Source: Kordia sp965283645 (GTDB lineage Bacteria > Bacteroidota > Bacteroidia > Flavobacteriales > Flavobacteriaceae). Taken from it: a stretch of DNA of 64,000 bases. Made by a program: the position numbers and the translations under genes. The stretch covers positions 2,542,001 through 2,606,000 of the forward strand of contig NZ_CBDIPG010000001.1 of the NCBI RefSeq assembly GCF_965283645.1, given 5' to 3'. Positions 36,490-44,919 of the stretch are shown here, piece by piece (the stretch's first letter is position 1; each line of letters starts with the position of its first letter). The notes beneath the pieces are model-generated. The model was not told where the DNA came from. It did no database searches and saw only the letters and a list, made by a program, of their open reading frames with translations.

Positions 36490-38106
36490 ATGAAACAACC
36501 AACTAAAATATTCAAAGTAAGTAAACTAGAAAATAAGCAACCAGAACACGCGCTCGTAAACGGATTAGATTTGGTCATTGTAAAATTTGACGAAGATATT
36601 TCTGTTCTATACGGCAGATGCCATCATAGAGGAGCATTAATGTCAGACGGTCACGTAGATGGTCAAAATCTAATCTGTGGAGTTCACGGATGGGATTATC
36701 GGGTAGATTCAGGCGTTTCTGAATACAATAACTCAGAGGTACTTCATAAATTTTCAACGAAGATCGAAGGTGATGATTTACTTGTAGATGCATTTGAAAT
36801 AGATGCTTACATAAATAATCATCCACAGCCTTTTAATCGTGATGAATACTTAGGTGCTTATGCAGATACGAATCCAGAAGATACTGAGCCGTACACAGGT
36901 CATATAAAAGAACTAGCCAAAAACGGATTAAAAAACCTTGGACATCATGGAGCTTCCGCTTCTATGGGTGTAGATAGAAATACGCTTCCTAAGTGGAATG
37001 ACATTCAATTTTTGCCAGCGCAATTAGCCACATTACCACTATTAGACGATGTTGATGTTGCCACCAAAGTGATAATTGGTCCAAATGCTAAAAAACCCTT
37101 AGCGTTAGACATACCACTTTTTGTAAGTGATATGAGTTTTGGAGCATTATCACGCGAAGCAAAAATAGCGTTGTCAAAAGGAGCAGAACTGGCAGGAACA
37201 GGAATTTGCTCTGGAGAAGGCGGAATGTTACCAGAAGAGCAAGCTAATAACTCAAAATATTTTTATGAATTAGCTTCAGCTCAATTTGGTTTCTCTTGGG
37301 ACAAACTAGACAATGTACAAGCCTTTCATTTCAAAGGTGGACAAGGCGCAAAAACTGGAACAGGCGGTCATTTACCAGGAAACAAAGTAAGTAAAGAAAT
37401 TGCGGAAGTAAGAGATATTGAAGAAGGTGAAACGGCAATTTCGCCAGCGGCAAATCCAAACTTTCATAACGTGCAAGACTTTAAAGATTTTGCTGAAAAA
37501 GTAAGAGAACGCACAGGAGGAATTCCTATCGGATTCAAAATTGCGGCAAGTCATATTGAAAAAGACATTCAATTTGCACTCGATGTAGGTGTAGATTATA
37601 TCATTCTCGATGGTCGCGGTGGCGGAACAGGTTCTGCACCAACCATTCTAAGAGATCATATCAATGTTCCAACAATTCCAGCATTGGCAAGAGCACGAAA
37701 ATATATGGACAAAGTTGGCGCAACAAATGTAACTTTAGTAATTACAGGAGGTTTACGTGTTGCCGAAGATTTTTCGAAAGCTTTAATGTTAGGCGCAGAT
37801 GCAATTGCAGTGTCTAACTCTGCATTGCAAGCAATTGGTTGTTTAGGAATGCGCGCTTGTGGTACGAATAACTGTCCTGTCGGAATTGCGACTCAAAAAG
37901 AATCGTTACGCAGTAGAATAATAATTAATTCTTCAGCCAAACAATTGCACAACTTTTTCGATGCCACAAACGATTTAATTAAAGTAGTAGCACGTGCATG
38001 TGGTTATGATGATATCTCGAAATTTAATCACGATGACTTGTCAACGTTTAATAAAGAAATGCATCATTTAACAGGAATCAATTACGCAGGAATTGGAGTT
38101 AAATAG
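36490..38106 (+). CDS. Rieske [2Fe-2S] domain fused to glutamate synthase FMN-type domain
   Basis: Residues 1-110 form a Rieske domain with ligands Cys44/His46 (CHHRG) and Cys63/His66 (CGVHGW). From about 145 to 510 lies the GltB-type FMN/(βα)8 domain (SDMSFGALSREAKIALSKGA, GGQGAKTGTGGHLPG, DGRGGGTGSAP), with a C-terminal cysteine cluster RACGTNNCPVGIATQ like the 3Fe-4S region of glutamate synthase. There is no glutaminase domain, so it is an FMN oxidoreductase that takes electrons by an unusual Rieske route. It heads a dense redox cluster. The substrate is unknown; glutamate synthesis is only a possibility. Confidence 0.9.
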   Translation: MKQPTKIFKVSKLENKQPEHALVNGLDLVIVKFDEDISVLYGRCHHRGALMSDGHVDGQNLICGVHGWDYRVDSGVSEYNNSEVLHKFSTKIEGDDLLVDAFEIDAYINNHPQPFNRDEYLGAYADTNPEDTEPYTGHIKELAKNGLKNLGHHGASASMGVDRNTLPKWNDIQFLPAQLATLPLLDDVDVATKVIIGPNAKKPLALDIPLFVSDMSFGALSREAKIALSKGAELAGTGICSGEGGMLPEEQANNSKYFYELASAQFGFSWDKLDNVQAFHFKGGQGAKTGTGGHLPGNKVSKEIAEVRDIEEGETAISPAANPNFHNVQDFKDFAEKVRERTGGIPIGFKIAASHIEKDIQFALDVGVDYIILDGRGGGTGSAPTILRDHINVPTIPALARARKYMDKVGATNVTLVITGGLRVAEDFSKALMLGADAIAVSNSALQAIGCLGMRACGTNNCPVGIATQKESLRSRIIINSSAKQLHNFFDATNDLIKVVARACGYDDISKFNHDDLSTFNKEMHHLTGINYAGIGVK

Positions 38107-38117
38107 ATAAATAATAA

Positions 38118-38217
38118 GGGCGTTACCACAACACTTCGACTAAGCTCAGTGCAAGTGGTCAGGCTTTCGGCAGTCGCTCTCTGCGAGGAGCTTCAACAAA
38201 GCCTCAATCCTTAACGC
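38118..38217. repeat. Interspersed MITE-like element, copy A
   Basis: About 100 bp bounded by GCGTTA and TAACGC (starting GGGCGTTA, ending CCTTAACGC) fills the gap between two genes. Inside are CTTCGACTAAGCTCAGTG and a structured GC-richer middle. Copy B at 59142-59246 shares the ends and the TTCGACT-GCTCAGTG core. It carries no ORF. It resembles the small non-autonomous repeats known in flavobacterial intergenic DNA. Confidence 0.7.
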
Positions 38218-38239
38218 AAAAAACAAAACAACCAAAAAG

Positions 38240-39646
38240 ATGAATACAATAGATTTATATGGCGCAGATTGGTGTCCAGATTGCCAAAGAGCAAAAGCCT
38301 ATTTAAAAGAAAATAATATTGATTTCAATTTCATTGATGTAGATTTAGATAAAGAAGCAACTGCACGAGTAGAAAGCATCAACAATGGGAAACGCATTAT
38401 CCCAACCATTCTTATCAACGAAAAATCATATACCAATCCAGACAATAGTGTTTTAGCAAACGTATTAGGTATCAATTCGCAAGGGCGCGTTCTTCTATAT
38501 GGCGCCGACTGGTGTCCAGATTGTCAGCGAGCAAAAAGTTACCTGCAAGATAATAGTATCAATTTTCAATACATAGAAGTTGATAAATACACTTGGGCTA
38601 CCGAAAAAGTAGAGGAAATTAATAATGGCAAACGTATAATTCCTACCATTTTCATTGGTGATAAAAGTTATACCAATCCAGATAACTCTATCCTAAAAGA
38701 CGTATTAAACATTGGTGAAGAATCTGAGAAAAAAGTGTACGATAGTATCATTGTTGGTGCTGGAGCAGCAGGATTAACCGCTTCAATTTACATTCAGCGC
38801 GATCGTTTCAATTCTTTAATTCTTGAAAAAAAGAATATAGGCGGAAATGCATTTCTAACACAAAAAATTGAAAACTATCCTGGCTTTACAGAAATTTCTG
38901 GTCCAAAACTCATGCAACGTATGGCAGAACAAGCCAAAGTATATGGAGCAACAATTGAAACTGGTGTTGAGGTAAAATCCATTTCTAAAAACGGAAACTT
39001 ATTTCAAATAGATTCTAACATGGGCGAATACCAAAGTAAATCTGTGGTATTGGCATTAGGTTCTACCTATCGAAAATTAGGCATTACCAATGAAGAAGAC
39101 TTAATAGGAGCTGGCATTCACTTTTGTGCAACCTGTGATGGTGCTTTTTACAGAGACAAAGAAATTCTCGTCATTGGAGGCGGAAACAGTGCTTTAGAAG
39201 AAGGCATCTTTTTAGCAGGTTTTTGTAAAAAAGTAACAATTATAAATCGAGGTTCAGCGTTTTCAGCTTCTGAAACCTACATTGAAAAACTACCATCCAT
39301 AAAAAATATAGAAACACATCTCAACAAAGAATCGTTAGCATTCATCAAAGATGAAAATGATAATTTTAAAGGTTTGGAAGTAAAAGATAAAACCACAGGA
39401 GAAACGGAAGAATTAACCGCCGATGGTGCTTTTATCTTTATAGGATTAATTCCTAATACAGATAGTATCAAAGGTTTCATTGAACTTAACAAACAAGGAT
39501 TTATCACAACAACAGGATTAGGAGAAACAAGTGTTGAAGGCATTTTTGCAGCAGGCGATTGCCGTGAAGGTGCTATTGCACAAGTGGCTGCGGCTACGGG
39601 AGAAGGCGTTTTGGCTAGTTATGGAGTAAGACAATATTTTAAATAA
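38240..39646 (+). CDS. Tandem glutaredoxin-glutaredoxin-thioredoxin reductase fusion
   Basis: Two near-identical glutaredoxin-like domains (residues 1-78 and 81-158) each have the active site WCPDC (Cys12/15, Cys92/95) and the cis-Pro stretch KRIIPTI. A full thioredoxin-reductase follows from 168: FAD loop GAGAAG, redox-active CATC (296-299), NADP loop VIGGGNSALEEG near 311 and the second FAD motif FAAGDCREG. The whole chain can pass NADPH electrons to substrate on one polypeptide. The two glutaredoxins also match closely at DNA level (240-bp offset), so the duplication is recent. It precedes the cNMP-AlbA_2 gene by 2 bp. Confidence 0.95.
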   Translation: MNTIDLYGADWCPDCQRAKAYLKENNIDFNFIDVDLDKEATARVESINNGKRIIPTILINEKSYTNPDNSVLANVLGINSQGRVLLYGADWCPDCQRAKSYLQDNSINFQYIEVDKYTWATEKVEEINNGKRIIPTIFIGDKSYTNPDNSILKDVLNIGEESEKKVYDSIIVGAGAAGLTASIYIQRDRFNSLILEKKNIGGNAFLTQKIENYPGFTEISGPKLMQRMAEQAKVYGATIETGVEVKSISKNGNLFQIDSNMGEYQSKSVVLALGSTYRKLGITNEEDLIGAGIHFCATCDGAFYRDKEILVIGGGNSALEEGIFLAGFCKKVTIINRGSAFSASETYIEKLPSIKNIETHLNKESLAFIKDENDNFKGLEVKDKTTGETEELTADGAFIFIGLIPNTDSIKGFIELNKQGFITTTGLGETSVEGIFAAGDCREGAIAQVAAATGEGVLASYGVRQYFK

Positions 39647-39648
39647 AA

Positions 39649-40539
39649 GTGAAAACAGAGACACTACATACCACATTACATTTTAGCTCTTTTTTCAATA
39701 TTCTAGAGGATTCTGAAAAGCGTTTGCTGCTATCTATTCTAAAAAGAAGAGAGTTTAAAAAAGGAGACGTAGTATTTTCAGAATCTCAGTGTGCTGCTTC
39801 AGTTTATATTTTAGAAAAAGGAAGCGTTACGCTAACCATACCAGGCAGTTACACCATATTTGTTAAACGCGGTGATGTTTTTGGAGAAATTGCGGTTATC
39901 AATGATACTGTCAGATTAGGAACAGCAGTATCTAGAACAAATTGTTCCGTTTTAGAATTAAATACAGAGGCACTTTACGATGATAAAATAATTCCTAGTA
40001 AAATAGCACTCAAAATAACAAAAGTAATAGCAAAAAAACACAGTTCACTAAAACTCAGACGTTCAGATTTTAGCACGTTAGAGATTATCCAACAAGGTGA
40101 ATCTGATTTTGTAGAGTTTAAATCTACTCTTCGCTACAATATAATGAGTAAAAAGAAAGACAGTAACATTGAATTAAGTTCATTAAAAACTGTTGCTGCG
40201 TTTCTAAATACTTCGGGTGGCACGTTACTTATTGGTGTTGCAGATGATAGTAGTATTCATGGTCTTTCTTTAGACGAATTTGCCAATGATGACAAGCTAT
40301 TACTGCATTTTACAAATTTATTGAGAGATAAAATAGGTGAAAAAACGTTGGGTCTTGTTCATTATGAAATCGTAACTATCAAAAATGAACAAATCTTACG
40401 TGTTGATGTTTCTAAGTCAAATAGTCCTGTGTTTGTTAAATTTCAGAATAACGAATACTTCTATGTGCGTTCAGGACCATCAACCCTAAGTTTAAAGTTT
40501 AGTGAGTTCTATAATTATAATTTAAAACACTTTACATAA
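39649..40539 (+). CDS. Cyclic-nucleotide-binding domain fused to AlbA_2 (Schlafen-type) domain
   Basis: A GTG start just after the upstream stop gives 296 residues. Residues 10-130 form a cNMP-binding beta-roll (SVYILEKGSVTLTIPG, KRGDVFGEIAVIND). From about 150 to 270 lies an AlbA_2/divergent AAA_4 domain (GESDFVEFKSTLRYN, AAFLNTSGGTLLIGVADD), a family linked to nucleic-acid binding. No HTH of Crp type is present. It may sense a cyclic nucleotide or redox state and regulate RNA or DNA in this cluster. The combination with a thioredoxin-reductase fusion in one operon is unusual. Confidence 0.85.
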   Translation: MKTETLHTTLHFSSFFNILEDSEKRLLLSILKRREFKKGDVVFSESQCAASVYILEKGSVTLTIPGSYTIFVKRGDVFGEIAVINDTVRLGTAVSRTNCSVLELNTEALYDDKIIPSKIALKITKVIAKKHSSLKLRRSDFSTLEIIQQGESDFVEFKSTLRYNIMSKKKDSNIELSSLKTVAAFLNTSGGTLLIGVADDSSIHGLSLDEFANDDKLLLHFTNLLRDKIGEKTLGLVHYEIVTIKNEQILRVDVSKSNSPVFVKFQNNEYFYVRSGPSTLSLKFSEFYNYNLKHFT

Positions 40540-40540
40540 T

Positions 40541-40912
40541 ATGGAGAATTGGTATCTACCTATAACGATTATTCCAGGAATTGGACTCATTATTTTATCG
40601 ACATCTAATTTAATGGTGGCGTTAACTAATGAACTTGATAAGTTAATTAATACGTGCAAAGACGAAACCATTATAAACCAGAAACTAGCGCAATTAAAAT
40701 TATTAAATAAAGCTATGGTGTTTTTTTATGTCGCTATTGCTTTATTACTCACTTCAGGAGTAATAGCTGGTATTAATGACATTTACAACGTTTCAACATA
40801 TTTAGGAATTCTAGCTATCGTTGTATCTACGTTTGGGCTTATTTCATTGATTATATATTCCGTTAGATCTGTGAATATTCATCAAAATCAGTTTAAAAAC
40901 AGGTCTAATTAA
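40541..40912 (+). CDS. DUF2721-like membrane protein
   Basis: The protein (123 residues) has an N-terminal membrane helix (PITIIPGIGLIILSTSNLMVALTN region), a central polar helical stretch with LAQLKLLNKAMVF, and two C-terminal helices. This layout matches DUF2721, a family of small inner-membrane proteins with unknown function. It starts one base after the previous stop, so it is in the operon. Confidence 0.7.
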   Translation: MENWYLPITIIPGIGLIILSTSNLMVALTNELDKLINTCKDETIINQKLAQLKLLNKAMVFFYVAIALLLTSGVIAGINDIYNVSTYLGILAIVVSTFGLISLIIYSVRSVNIHQNQFKNRSN

Positions 40913-40924
40913 ATCAATTAATTT

Positions 40925-42862
40925 ATGAAAAATCAAAAATGGTATAAGGTTTTAGACAATAGAAAAATGCTTCCAGAAGGTCGTGTACAAACGGTAACGG
41001 CTGGTCATCAAGGTATTTGTTTAACGCATTATAAAGGAAAATTTTCAGCATTAGATAACAAATGTCCACATCAAGGCGGACCACTTGGAGAAGGTACTAT
41101 TGAAAACGGAATGTTGCGTTGCCCTTGGCATGGTTGGGATTTTGATCCTTGCAACGGACAATCACCTGGAGGTTTTGATGATGGAATTAAGAATTTTGAA
41201 GTAAAGGAAGAAGGCGACGCCATATATGTTGCAATTCCTGAAGAAGCACCACACAAAGAAACGATCTCGGATGTAATGATTGAGACGATGGTTAATTGGG
41301 GAATTGATACCGTTTTTGGGATGGTAGGACACAGTAATCTAGCTGTAGCAGATGCTATGAAAAGACAAGAAGAAAAAGGAAAGCTACAATTTTTTGGCAT
41401 TAGACATGAAGGTGCCGCCGCATTTGCAGCATCAGGTTATGCAAAATTAACGGGGAAACCCGCCGCATGCTTTGGTATTGCTGGTCCAGGTGCGACAAAT
41501 ATGTATACAGGAATGTGGGATGCAAAGGTAGACAGAGCTCCACTTTTAGCACTTTCAGGACAGGTTAATACACAAGTTGTAGGAACAGGCGCTTTTCAAG
41601 AAGTAGATTTAGTAAAAGCTTTTGATAGTGTTACCCAATTTAATCATGCAGTACATTTAAACTCTAACCATAGCGAGTTAATGTCTCTAGCAATAAAGAC
41701 AGCTTTAATAAAAAGAGATGTGGTTCATTTAACCTTTCCAGATGAAGTTGCTTTTACTGAAAAACCAGAAAATGCGAAAGCACAAACGCCAGAAAATAGG
41801 CTAACGCCTTTCAATATTTCACCACCAAAAGAAATGGTTGATGAAGCATTGAATTTATTGAATACCGCAAAACGACCAGTTATTATAGTAGGTCATGGCG
41901 CGCGTTTTCAAATGGATGCAATTATCGCTTACGCTGAAATATTAAACTGTCCGGTAATTACAACATTTAAAGCAAAAGGATTAATCGCAGATAATCATCC
42001 ATTAGGTTGTGGCGTGCTAGGAAGAAGTGGCACACCTATAGCTTCTTGGTTTATGAACGAAAGTGATGTATTGTTGGTTTTTGGAGCGTCTTTCTCTAAT
42101 CATACAGGAATCACACCAAAAAAACCAATCATTCAAGTTGATTTTGATCCAATGGCGTTAAGCAAACATCACAAAGTTGATGTCGCACTTTGGGGAGAAA
42201 TTTCAGAAACACTCAAACTGATTATTCCACAAACAAAAAATAAGTCAACCAACCAACGAGCTGAAATTGAAAAAAGATGGTCGCTTTGGAAAGAAGAAAA
42301 AGAAAGTAGATTAAAAGATTGTGGTGATGGACTCAGCTCAATTTCTGTATTTGATGCAATGAACAAGATTGTACCTGAAGATGCGGTTATCGCTGTTGAT
42401 GTTGGGAATAACACTTATTCTTTCGGAAGATATTTTGAACCCACAAATCAGTCCGTTTTAATGTCGGGATATTTAGGATCTATTGGTTTTGCTTTACCAG
42501 CAGCAATGGGTGCGTGGGCTGCGGAAGGTGATAAAAGACCTATTTGGTCGGTTTCTGGAGATGCTGGTTTGGGTCAGTATTTAGCTGAAATAAATACACT
42601 TGTAAAATATAATATGAATATTAAACACATTGTACTTAATAATTCTGAACTAGGGAAAATTTCCAAAGAACAACGTGCTGCGGAAGTTGATGTGTGGCAA
42701 ACGTCACTAACAAATCCAAGCTTTGCTAAATATGCAGAAAATTGTGGCGCCTTAGGAATTCGAGTTGAAAAACTAGAAGATTTAATTCCAGCTATGAAAA
42801 AATTGAATGAATATAACGGACCTGCACTTTTGGAGGTTATAACAGATGTAAACTTAATCTAA
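40925..42862 (+). CDS. Rieske domain fused to ThDP-dependent pyruvate oxidase-like enzyme
   Basis: Residues 1-106 are a Rieske domain (Cys47/His49 in CPHQGG, Cys66/His69 in CPWHGW). From about 115 a complete ThDP enzyme of the POX/ALS family follows: catalytic Glu162 in RHEGAAAFAASGYA, the middle FAD/Rossmann-like domain (RPVIIVGHGARFQ), and the C-terminal ThDP-binding domain with VSGDAGLGQYLAEI and LNN. Such enzymes decarboxylate pyruvate or related 2-oxo acids. Here the electrons from the hydroxyethyl intermediate may go to the attached [2Fe-2S] cluster instead of a quinone or O2. The 645-residue length equals Rieske plus a normal POX core. Confidence 0.92.
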   Translation: MKNQKWYKVLDNRKMLPEGRVQTVTAGHQGICLTHYKGKFSALDNKCPHQGGPLGEGTIENGMLRCPWHGWDFDPCNGQSPGGFDDGIKNFEVKEEGDAIYVAIPEEAPHKETISDVMIETMVNWGIDTVFGMVGHSNLAVADAMKRQEEKGKLQFFGIRHEGAAAFAASGYAKLTGKPAACFGIAGPGATNMYTGMWDAKVDRAPLLALSGQVNTQVVGTGAFQEVDLVKAFDSVTQFNHAVHLNSNHSELMSLAIKTALIKRDVVHLTFPDEVAFTEKPENAKAQTPENRLTPFNISPPKEMVDEALNLLNTAKRPVIIVGHGARFQMDAIIAYAEILNCPVITTFKAKGLIADNHPLGCGVLGRSGTPIASWFMNESDVLLVFGASFSNHTGITPKKPIIQVDFDPMALSKHHKVDVALWGEISETLKLIIPQTKNKSTNQRAEIEKRWSLWKEEKESRLKDCGDGLSSISVFDAMNKIVPEDAVIAVDVGNNTYSFGRYFEPTNQSVLMSGYLGSIGFALPAAMGAWAAEGDKRPIWSVSGDAGLGQYLAEINTLVKYNMNIKHIVLNNSELGKISKEQRAAEVDVWQTSLTNPSFAKYAENCGALGIRVEKLEDLIPAMKKLNEYNGPALLEVITDVNLI

Positions 42863-42896
42863 CACTAAAATAATTAATAACTTAAAAAAACTAAAA

Positions 42897-43274
42897 ATGA
42901 AAACATTTAATACAGTAAGTAATTTAATAGCCGCTGGACTTATGCTATTTTTCTCAATTCCAAAATTGATAGGAGTTGAAAAAAGCGTTCAAGGATTTGA
43001 ACAGTTTCAATCTCTAGTGCCTATAGATCCAACTATTTTTAGAGTATTTACAGGTATTGTGGAACTTACAATAGCAATTCTTCTCATTATTTATACTATC
43101 AAAGGCATAAATAATTTAGGGAAATTGGCTTATTTTTTATTATTGGCAACCATGATTGGTGGGTTAACGATGGAATTTTTTGCGAGACCAAAACCAGAAA
43201 TGATGCTCGTTGTGATCGCAGTACTTCTTTCTGCACTTTCGATATACAAGCTCAAATTATTACTTAAAAAGTAA
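42897..43274 (+). CDS. DoxX-like membrane protein
   Basis: This 125-residue protein has four membrane helices, with LIAAGLMLFFSIPKLIG at the start and FTGIVELTIAILLI centrally, typical of the DoxX/DoxD-like family. Members are linked to quinone or sulfur redox reactions and oxidative stress. Its place after the Rieske-ThDP oxidase supports a role as its membrane or quinone partner, but this is inference. Confidence 0.75.
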   Translation: MKTFNTVSNLIAAGLMLFFSIPKLIGVEKSVQGFEQFQSLVPIDPTIFRVFTGIVELTIAILLIIYTIKGINNLGKLAYFLLLATMIGGLTMEFFARPKPEMMLVVIAVLLSALSIYKLKLLLKK

Positions 43275-43345
43275 TACAAGTATTCAACGTAAAAGCACAA
43301 CGCTTTTAAAAATGAAAATATTTTAATTTAAAATTACACATAAAA

Positions 43346-43729
43346 ATGTTACAAAATTTAAAAAACGGAATAGGCGCACAAGGATATGATGTCGTGTCAT
43401 TTTTTACTGGAAACCCTGAAAAAGGAGACGCGACTTTTGCTTCAAACTATAATGGTGCGAAATATCTTTTTGCTTCATTAAAAAATAAAGAAACATTTGA
43501 CAAATCTCCTGAATCCTACACTCCAGAATACGGCGGATTTTGTGCTATTGCAATGTCTGAAGGCAAGCAGTTAGATCCTAATCCTAAAAGTTGGGAAGTA
43601 AGAGATGGAAAACTATACTTTTTTACTAGAAAACTCTTCGGAATCATTGACGCTAAAAGACAATGGGTTAAAAAACCAGAAGAATTAAGAGCTTTAGCAG
43701 ATACAGCTTGGGCTAAAATGAATGCATAA
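43346..43729 (+). CDS. YHS-domain protein
   Basis: The 127-residue protein shows AQGYDVVSFFTGNPEKG, then a YHS-type core (GAKYLFASLKNKETFDKSPESYTPEYGGFCA). YHS domains are small metal- or redox-associated modules. There is no signal peptide. The last base pair of the stop region overlaps the ATG of the malic enzyme (TAATG), so the two are translationally coupled. Confidence 0.85.
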   Translation: MLQNLKNGIGAQGYDVVSFFTGNPEKGDATFASNYNGAKYLFASLKNKETFDKSPESYTPEYGGFCAIAMSEGKQLDPNPKSWEVRDGKLYFFTRKLFGIIDAKRQWVKKPEELRALADTAWAKMNA

Positions 43730-44916
43730 TGACAAAGCACGATTTTAATCAAGAATCTCTTGAGCTTCACAGAAAACACAAAGGTAAAATTGAAGTAGTT
43801 TCAAAAATAGAAGTTACAACAACAGATGACCTTTCCAGAGTATATTCGCCAGGAGTTGCGGCACCATGTTTAGCAATAAAAGAAGATATAAATGAAGCAT
43901 ATAATCTTACCATAAAAGGAAATACCATTGCCGTAGTTTCAGACGGAACAGCGGTACTTGGTCTTGGTAATATTGGTCCAGAAGCAGCAATTCCCGTTAT
44001 GGAAGGAAAAGCCATGCTTTTTAAGAAATTTGCTAATGTTGATGCATTTCCCATTTGTTTAAATACGACAGTCTCTTCAGAAATTATTGAAACGGTTAAG
44101 CGTATTGCGCCAGTTTTTGGAGGCATTAATCTGGAAGATATATCAGCACCTCGAAGTTTTGAAATTGAGTCTGCACTTCAAGATATTGGAATACCTGTAT
44201 TTCACGATGATCAGCATGGAACAGCAATTGTTGTTCTTGCAGGCATCATAAATAGTTGTAAAGTACTCGGGAAAAATATTTCAGATTTAAAAATCGTCAT
44301 CAATGGTGCAGGTGCAGCTGGAATAGCTATCTCTCGGTTATTACGATGTATAAGCATTGATCCAGATGTCTGTATGCCTGTTAAGCATGTTTTAGTGTGT
44401 GATAGTAAAGGTATTATTCATAAAAACAGAACAAATTTGAATGCTGCTAAAATGGAATTGCTTAACTATTCCAATCCAGAAAATATTGAAGGACATCTAA
44501 AAGACGCTGTAAAAGGTGCCGATGTTTTTATTGGTGTAAGCGTTGCAAATATTTTAGCAGCAGAAGATATTGAAGCAATGGCTAAAGATCCTATTATCTT
44601 TGCATTGGCAAATCCAAATCCAGAAATAATCCCAGAAGAAGCATTGAAAGGTGGAGCTGCAATAATAGCAACAGGTAGAAGCGACTATCCTAACCAAGTA
44701 AATAATGTACTCGTATTTCCTGGTATTTTTCGAGGTGCTCTAGATTGCAGAGCAAAACAAATTACACCAAAAATGAAAATAGCTGCGGCTTACGCTATTG
44801 CAGCTTGTGTAAAACATCCAAATAGACAAATGATAATTCCAGAAAGTCTAAATAAAAACATTGCAGCCAAAGTAGCAATTGCAGTACAAAAGGCACATAA
44901 AGATTATAAAGAATAA
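43729..44916 (+). CDS. Malic enzyme (NAD(P)-dependent, short form)
   Basis: The 395-residue enzyme converts malate to pyruvate and CO2. LSRVYSPGVAAPCLAIKED and VVSDGTAVLGLGNIGPEAA are strong malic-enzyme signatures. GINLEDISAPRSFEIE and FHDDQHGTAIVVLAG hold the metal and catalytic residues, and INGAGAAGIAI is the nucleotide-binding loop. The PTA domain of MaeB-type enzymes is missing. Its pyruvate could supply the Rieske-ThDP oxidase encoded upstream; NAD(P)H from it could supply the thioredoxin-reductase fusion. The coenzyme cannot be decided by eye. Confidence 0.95.
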   Translation: MTKHDFNQESLELHRKHKGKIEVVSKIEVTTTDDLSRVYSPGVAAPCLAIKEDINEAYNLTIKGNTIAVVSDGTAVLGLGNIGPEAAIPVMEGKAMLFKKFANVDAFPICLNTTVSSEIIETVKRIAPVFGGINLEDISAPRSFEIESALQDIGIPVFHDDQHGTAIVVLAGIINSCKVLGKNISDLKIVINGAGAAGIAISRLLRCISIDPDVCMPVKHVLVCDSKGIIHKNRTNLNAAKMELLNYSNPENIEGHLKDAVKGADVFIGVSVANILAAEDIEAMAKDPIIFALANPNPEIIPEEALKGGAAIIATGRSDYPNQVNNVLVFPGIFRGALDCRAKQITPKMKIAAAYAIAACVKHPNRQMIIPESLNKNIAAKVAIAVQKAHKDYKE

Positions 44917-44919
44917 ATT

